Below, piece by piece: positions 58,258-64,000 of a DNA stretch of 64,000 nucleotides; position 1 is the stretch's first letter; each line of letters starts with the position of its first letter. The stretch lies in contig OZ005600.1 in the NCBI GenBank assembly GCA_963930655.1, positions 7,443,501-7,507,500 on the forward strand, given 5' to 3'. The notes beneath the pieces were generated by a model. It was not told the DNA's origin. It made no database searches and was given only the letters and a program-made list of their open reading frames with translations. Position numbers and translations under genes: made by a program. The DNA comes from Myrica gale. Taxonomy: Eukaryota > Streptophyta > Magnoliopsida > Fagales > Myricaceae.

Positions 58258-59400
58258 TTTTTATAAATAAGTCAATCTCATTAGAAAACGCGAAAACAGT
58301 ACAAGGATCTATACTGAATCCGCTTAGTCTAAACAAGCAACAAAACTTAGAAAATCCTGAAAATCAACAAAAGGGCATCCTAACATCGCATTAGCCCAAG
58401 AATAAAGAGTAAGTAACAAAAAATCCTGCAACTTATCCAAAGACAAAGAAACATCGTCAAAACATCTAGAATTCCGCTCCCTCCAAAGACACCACCAAAT
58501 ACACAAAGGAATCATTCTCCAAAGAGCCTTCGCAAACGGATTAGAAAGCTTCCTATGCCAAATCCACAACACATCAACCACCTTCTCCGGCATCACCCAA
58601 TGAAAATTAGCCATGCTAAGAACATGGTTCCAAAGACCGCGCGCCAAGGAACAATGAAGTAACACATGATCAACCGATTCCCCATCACTACGACAAAGAT
58701 AGCACCAATCAACTATACAAACTCCTCGTCTCCTAAGATTATCGGTAGTAAGAATAGACCCGTGCATGGCCTCCCACACGAAAAAAGAGACCCTCATAGG
58801 GCATTTCGACCTCCACACGCTCTTCCAAGGAAACGACAAGCTATGACCACCTTCAAGAAGATAATATATAGATTTAACCGAAAAGGCACCCTTCGTAGAA
58901 CCCGTCCAAGACAACTTGTCCTCCACCCCCTATGAATCACCGCTCCGTACAATAAGGAAAAGAACGCGGAAAAATCCTCTACCTCCCAATCATTGGCATC
59001 TCTAACAAAGGGAACATTCCATACTATAATACCATCGCTTCCCACCATACAATCCGCCATCATTGCCTCCACGCAGCGAGACAAGGAATAAACAACCGGG
59101 AAAGCCAAAGACAACGGTTTATCCCCAAACCACCAATCGTGCCAAAAGCTCACCCTCGAGCCACTACCCACCAAAAATCTGGTATGCTTGCTAAAAGCAT
59201 CCCAACCCCAACTAATGAACCTCCAGAGACTTATACCATAAGACCCTCTGCAAGGGGCAGTTCGCCAATCACCCGCAACACACCCATATTTAGCCACAAT
59301 GACACCCCTCCAAAGACTATCTCTCTCTTGCGCAAGATTATCAATCATGAGACTGCATAAGCTCTGTCTCGTTATCGAATCAATTTTTACCAAACAAATT
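58258..59400 (-). mobile_element. 5'-truncated LINE with RT end and zf-RVT
   Basis: On the minus strand two overlapping frames encode the end of a LINE polyprotein. 58794-59393 has 'GSGSRVSFWHDWWFGDKPL' and 'FPVVYSLSRC'; 58324-58926 has 'FSVKSIYYLLEGG', 'SFFVWEAMHGSILTTDNLR', 'DWCYLCRSDGESVDHVLLHC' (zinc finger) and 'IPLCIWWCLWRERNSRCFDD'. A frameshift at about 58930 separates the frames. The tail 'TTATTTATAAAAAAAG' lies at about 58255-58268. It is the same family as the copy at 53.4 kb. No target duplication was confirmed and the 5' limit is approximate. Confidence 0.88.
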
Positions 59401-59568
59401 TTATGAAAAAGCTCTCCGTTAACATCTCATTATCAATCATTCCCTTCAATCCTCTCCTATCAAATGAGGCTTAGGAACAAACAAAAAAGGAAAAAAAAAA
59501 AACAATGCATCCAGCATAATGCAACAATTATTACGATAAATAATCAGATGGCAATGACAGTCTAGATA

Positions 59569-59590
59569 TATATATTTTTTTTTTATAAGT
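59569..59590 (-). mobile_element. Ultra-short LINE insertion (22 bp)
   Basis: Twenty-two bases, T/A-rich and ending ttttataagt, lie between two perfect copies of the 15-bp word atgacagtctagata (59554-59568 and 59591-59605). The complement starts ACTTATAAAA, as in the 14-bp insertion at 46926. Confidence 0.75.
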
Positions 59591-59605
59591 ATGACAGTCT
59601 AGATA

Positions 59606-60300
59606 ACTTGCCATACAAATATGTCATAAGCAAATTTGTAGTTTGAATCAAGTGAAGGTGTAAGTACCACTGTCAAAAGCTTGGTTTAAAATATGCCTTG
59701 AGACCATCAATGGTGACATACAACTAGAAAGTTACCTATGTCATAAACATACAGCACGACCACAAAGATCCCATTAGTCGCTATATATGATGTTAAGTAG
59801 TAAATTCCTTTTGTTGCTGGGCCATGTCAAGGAAAGGACTATAATTCAAATTTCAAAATAAGTACTATAGGATCAAGGATAATAAAAAACGAGCTACATT
59901 CTCCCAAACGAGTGCCACATTAAAATATGGTTATCTGGGTATTTTGTATTTGACCAATGACCACCAAAAGATAACAGGCAAGTAGCTAGACGGCGATAGA
60001 TTCCTGATTTTCTGTTCTGCAACATGGCTCTGCTTTTGTTGAGAGAGAGAAATATCTAATTTCAAGTAATAAAAAACTGAGGCTTTTGTACATTGAGTAT
60101 AACTATAGGAAGAGAGAAAGAAAAAATAAAGGAAAAAAGAAAGTCCAGAGACAAGATTCCAAGAAGAACGAAACATCAGAAATCAAGAATATAATAGGAC
60201 TGAATATGAAAAATATATTCTTACTACATATATCACTATGAACATGTAACTCACGAATTTTACAGAAACCCAATCTAATTTCCCAAGACAACTGAAATTG
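59606..60300. other. 3' flank of the Ycf20-like gene
   Basis: No other gene supported; AT-rich. Confidence 0.45.
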
Positions 60301-60315
60301 CTTTCTGAGGCATTG

Positions 60316-61530
60316 TCAACTGGCAAGCTTAAAAGCATCGATGAAGAGACCATAAGTGAAACCCATCTTGAAGTTGTTGAGAAGAGCGAGGGGGAATGTT
60401 ACCTTTGGCTGGCTGTAGTAGAATTAAGTCACGTACTCTGTCAGGAGTACACATACAACTGCAGCTATCACATCATTCACTCCCAAAGCTCCAAATGATA
60501 GGGAGATTGTTTGTGCGACGTAAAAGCCCCCCAACAAAGAGATTCCCCCAAAAAGAGCCCTCCGAGAAGGACTTTGAAAATAATTTCTTGAGAGCTCTGG
60601 CACAAGTCTCACAATGTCAACCAGCCTTCGAGGCCCTTCATCCTCTCGCACAGCTCTGAGGCAAAGAGGCCCAGGTAAGGATCTTGATGTCCAAATTCCG
60701 TATTTCCCACGAGAAACTAGGGTTTGAGGACTCCAGCCAATTTTCAGGAGACCTGTAGAGATCAAACTCACAGAATGTGCCATCCAAAGTATCGCTACCA
60801 AAAGGGCCACCCAGGTGCCTATCCTGGAAAAGTTGAAGGCAAGTTTATCAGAGAGGAATACATTCTTAAAAGAAAACAACACAATAATGCACAAGCAGAG
60901 CATGTATCAGGTAGTATTAGTAGGATAAATGAAAGACTAAAATATGGTTATTTCCAAAGCGTGAATTTCTAAAACGTTCAAAAGAAGGAAAATTTCTGTT
61001 TCATTATGCGTAATTGTTGACATAGGGTGGTTATCTTTCTTAATGCAAATGTAACAGCTAACAAAAGAACGCAAAGCATTTGGCTCCGTGATGGCCCATT
61101 CATATACGATCCTTCACCCCTCCCACCTCTATTCATCTAGACGCCGTTAAAATGATGATAAATAACTTTCGACGGATCAATTCAATTAGTACTATTTATT
61201 GGTCCAATTAGCACAATGCAGGTTTTCATATTATCGATCGTCCCAATGAGATGTCCTAAATCATCAAGATTTGTTTTGTTTTGCAAGATTCCCTTTATTG
61301 TACACAGTTCTTCTCTATCCGAGGCGCAAATCCATACTAGTCATTTCCTTGTATAGTATTCGAAATGCATTCAATCCAACCAAAATATAGTGAAAATATA
61401 AGAACTTGGAAGAAAAAAAAATACCTCAATTAGAGTGGACAGTATAAGCTACGCTTTCAGGTGCAGAAGCTTTGCTAGCTCCATTTAACTTCCTTCCTGC
61501 AAATAACGAGAGAGAGAGCGAGCGAGATGA
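60316..61530 (-). pseudogene. Ycf20-like plastid membrane protein, with internal stop
   Basis: Exon 2 (from the acceptor at 60824-60826) has an ATG at 60783 and encodes the DUF565/Ycf20 family: 'RAVREDEGPRRLVDIVRLVP', 'LFGGISLLGGFYVAQTISLS', 'GVNDVIAAVVCVLLTEYVT', and after a stop 'FYYSQPKVTFPLALLNNFK' and 'GFTYGLFIDAFKLAS'. The family includes nuclear-encoded thylakoid proteins such as NPQ6. The stop is TAA at 60424-60426, where a lysine (AAA) is expected, and it removes the last 35 or so residues including a membrane segment. The full region would be 155 codons. A leader exon lies at about 61425-61530 (donor GT at 61423-61424), with a small upstream frame of 11 codons starting M-E-L-A-K. 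Either a truncated allele, a recent pseudogene or a sequence error. Confidence 0.75.
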
Positions 61531-61559
61531 TGGAGTGCTGAAGGAGTGGCGCAGAGGTG

Positions 61560-62155
61560 AAGGAGCGAGGATTCGGATGTGCTCTCAGCCTTGAAAGCGT
61601 CGTTTTGGATAGCTCGGCAGTCCCGGGCAAACGCTGCGTTTGTGCTAACTACACTCCGTTACTCCAGTTTGATAGCGTGTGGGAAATTTTACAGATTTAC
61701 CCCCATCGGGACACCGGCCCATCAGCATCTCCTCTTAGGTCCAATTTACTGTTTTTGTTTTTGTTTTTTTCCTTAAAAAGTATCCGAAGCTTTGTTAACT
61801 AATCTGTTGGGTATATACGAGGTGCTTATCAAGCTTCGACTTGCCACTTGAGCTAACCCCTTGAGATTGGTCAAGTTTAATGTTTGTATTAAAAAATAAT
61901 TGGACTTATTAGTTGATGTTGTTCAATAATTAGATAGGTGCAAAGTCGGAATTTTGATAATACATAAACACATACTTGCACTCTTCCTCATCACTTGCTA
62001 ATTGCATATGCGTATCTAAAATTCAAAAACACATGTACGCATACAAATTTGAACTGAATTGTTCGTGAACTTTATTTTATACATGCATCGTTGTTCCATC
62101 AGTTTGTTAAATGAAGCGACGTGCTATAAGCTATTTTTTCCTACATTTATATATT
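61560..62155. other. Upstream region of the Ycf20-like gene
   Basis: No other supported gene; GA-rich run at 61505-61525. Confidence 0.4.
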
Positions 62156-62161
62156 TACTTA

Positions 62162-62350
62162 GAGTGTGTTCGGTTAGGAGTGTTGTGAGGATTTTTTACG
62201 TTTTGAGAATTTTTAGGTGATGTTAACTATTATTGGTATGCGTGTTGTAGTTATTTTTATGTGAGGTTAAAAATGATGTTTGGTTGTAGGATTTTTGTGT
62301 TGTGAGAATACAAAAAAATTCTGAGAATTCTTTGTTAAACGAACATCCCC
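62162..62350. mobile_element. Tourist-like MITE
   Basis: The ends GAGTGTGTTCG-GTTA and (complement of right) GGGGATGTTCGTTTA are inverted and flanked by TTA on both sides (62159-62161 and 62351-62353). The body has repeated 'ttgtgag' words and no coding capacity. Confidence 0.6.
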
Positions 62351-62549
62351 TTAATATCTTTTTTTATGACCATCATTTCAGAGCCCCTAAATACAAGATA
62401 CGAGAGAACGTGGAAAATCATACAAGCCAAGAACAAGGTACGCATTCCAAATCAAATATATAAAATTTGTGTTTTGAAAAGTATCTATTTGAATTTAAAT
62501 AAAACTTACATAGGTGAATGATTCACATAACACAGCCACTACTTTGTAC

Positions 62550-62550
<1 letters not shown>

Positions 62551-62602
<52 letters not shown>
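62551..62602. repeat. AAT trinucleotide microsatellite
   Basis: About 17 units of aat/ata. Confidence 0.95.
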
Positions 62603-62603
<1 letters not shown>

Positions 62604-63289
62604 GTGATATTTTGGTTAATTTTACTTACTAATTTAAGTAAAAGGAATGTTCTGCTCAACCAAAAGGAGAAAAATAAAACGGATAAGGATTAGCCTCCTC
62701 TGTATTTTATTGTCCGAATTACATAGTGTAATTTGAAGAGAGATTGACACAATAAGTAGACTCATACCATTAAATGTTGTCTAAATTTTATTGTGTAATT
62801 AAGGGATTAAGAAACTCTTGCAATTTACTACTTAATTGTATGGTGCAATTTGAAAATAGATAGAGACAATAAGTGAACATTATTATAAGATATTGATAGA
62901 CATTTTACATTAACAATATTAAATAATGCAGAGTATATCTATTGTGTCGAACTCTTTTAATAGAAAATTATAAAAAAATATTTATCTTGAACAGAAAATT
63001 ACATAAATAGTCATCTAAAGTCGTAAATAGAAAGTTGGAAAAAAAAATAAAGAAATGCAGAGACGGTTAGAAACAGCGAGTGGCAGGAATATGCGTACAT
63101 GCGAGTAGAGCTGAGACCGTAAAACAATCAGAATCGGCAGACATATTTCACTAGACTCGCGATTAAACGAAATCAGAGACGGAGTTGACGTCCGAGTAAG
63201 GCCTTTCTAAATTCAAAAAACAGAAGCCAAACGAAAGACAACAACTATAGTTTGGTATTGGCCAATACTCGCATACAGGAGACCAAGGG

Positions 63290-64000
63290 AGAGGGTCTGT
63301 CTCGGGGAGGCAGCTGAAACCCACTGCTCCAACGGAACTCCTTTTTACGTGGTCCTCTTCCTCTGTGTCTCTTGCTTACCAGGTCTCTTCCTCTCTCCCT
63401 CTCCCTCTCTGTCCCCTGTGATTGCAGTTTTCTGTAAATTTCTGAATGCGGGTTTTGTTACTTGGTATTTGTTTAAATTGGAAATTTTGGATCCTGGCTG
63501 GTTTGTTTTGAGGTAAAATGTGATGGCTTTAAGTTGAATTTGTTGCCCTTTTTGGTTTAGGGTTTGTTGGTGCTTTTGTTATATGGTGTGACTTGGGTTC
63601 TTTCCGAGTTTTTATTTTTGTTTGTCGAGACTTAAAAAGGATGAATTGGACAAGTTTTGGTACTTCAACCAAATTTGGCAATTTTTTTATTTTATCGTTC
63701 CTCGTCTATGGTAAGAACTTATAAATTCGCGGACTTACCAAGAAAAGATTTTTGTTTTTAAAGTGTATCCGGATCCGACTTGCGTCGTATTCTGTGCTCG
63801 GTCTGGAGCTCGACAGTTTTTTTCTTTTTTCATGGAAGATTGCCGTATTGAGTTTTGCTCATTATGTAATTATTGTTATCAGCTTTTTTTTAAGAAAAAA
63901 GATAATCTTCAATTGTAGATTATTTTTGTGCCTGAGTCTCGTTGCATTTTGAATGTGCTGTAGATCCGGGTGAACCAGTGCGTATTGAAAGGAAAGGGTT
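63290..64000 (+). other. Possible first exon and intron of a gene leaving the window
   Basis: About 63290-63381 is GC-richer and CT-rich, with a possible donor at 'ttaccag|gtctctt' (63381-63382) followed by a T-rich intron-like sequence. No coding frame of note occurs, so this would be a 5' untranslated exon. Low confidence. Confidence 0.3.

Noticed and set aside
1-64000. CRISPR arrays, bacterial-type operons, phage or viral genes
   Set aside because: Spliced plant genes and plant transposons dominate; the short regular repeats seen are microsatellites or transposon subterminal repeats.

Overview
The window is nuclear DNA from a eudicot plant, most likely a woody rosid (the exact genus cannot be read from sequence alone). 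Evidence: AT-rich intergenic DNA with many TA microsatellites, spliced genes with GT-AG introns, plant-specific families (ZFWD-type CCCH/WD40 protein, PLS-class PPR proteins, Ycf20-like plastid protein, HOTHEAD-like GMC oxidoreductase, plant sorbitol dehydrogenase) and plant LINE, CACTA, hAT, Mutator-like and Tourist-like elements. Gene density is low and transposon load is high.

Layout. 1-3 kb: a decayed PPR gene. 3.8-5.8 kb: an intact single-exon PLP-dependent protein related to molybdenum-cofactor sulfurases (minus). 6.6-20.9 kb: a transposon-rich block. It contains a MITE, a polyA-type retroelement, an 844-bp GC-rich foldback element with a 9-bp TSD, a LINE with a 23-bp TSD that was itself invaded by two TIR elements (one of them invaded by a hAT MITE), a 150-bp hairpin element, a short 5'-truncated LINE, and a 3.6-kb CACTA element carrying galactokinase exons and probably a DNAJC8-like exon. 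22.4-22.8 kb: a small secreted cysteine-rich protein. 24.1-25.3 kb: a broken HOTHEAD-like gene. 29.9-30.2 kb: a LysM-domain protein. 32.1-34.0 kb: a direct duplication of non-coding DNA. 36.5-38.1 kb: a PPR gene that lacks its 5' end. 39.5-47.5 kb: two head-to-head sorbitol dehydrogenase copies with identical six-exon structure, both carrying disabling changes. 49.1-54.9 kb: an intact nine-exon ZFWD gene with a LINE in intron 2. 56.1-57.5 kb: an element with long inverted repeats (Pack-MULE-like) carrying a fragment of a GSO1/GSO2-type LRR receptor kinase. 58.3-59.4 kb: another LINE. 60.3-61.5 kb: a Ycf20-like gene with an in-frame stop near its end. 63.3-64 kb: possibly the first exon of a gene that continues off the window.

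The genes do not form one pathway. The main biological signals are (1) gene-fragment capture by two DNA transposons of different superfamilies, (2) parallel decay of two sorbitol dehydrogenase paralogs, and (3) a datable nest of insertions with clear target-site duplications. I found no CRISPR array, rRNA or clear tRNA. Exon coordinates were worked out by hand from reading frame and GT-AG rules; where the exon sums give whole codon numbers, this is stated.
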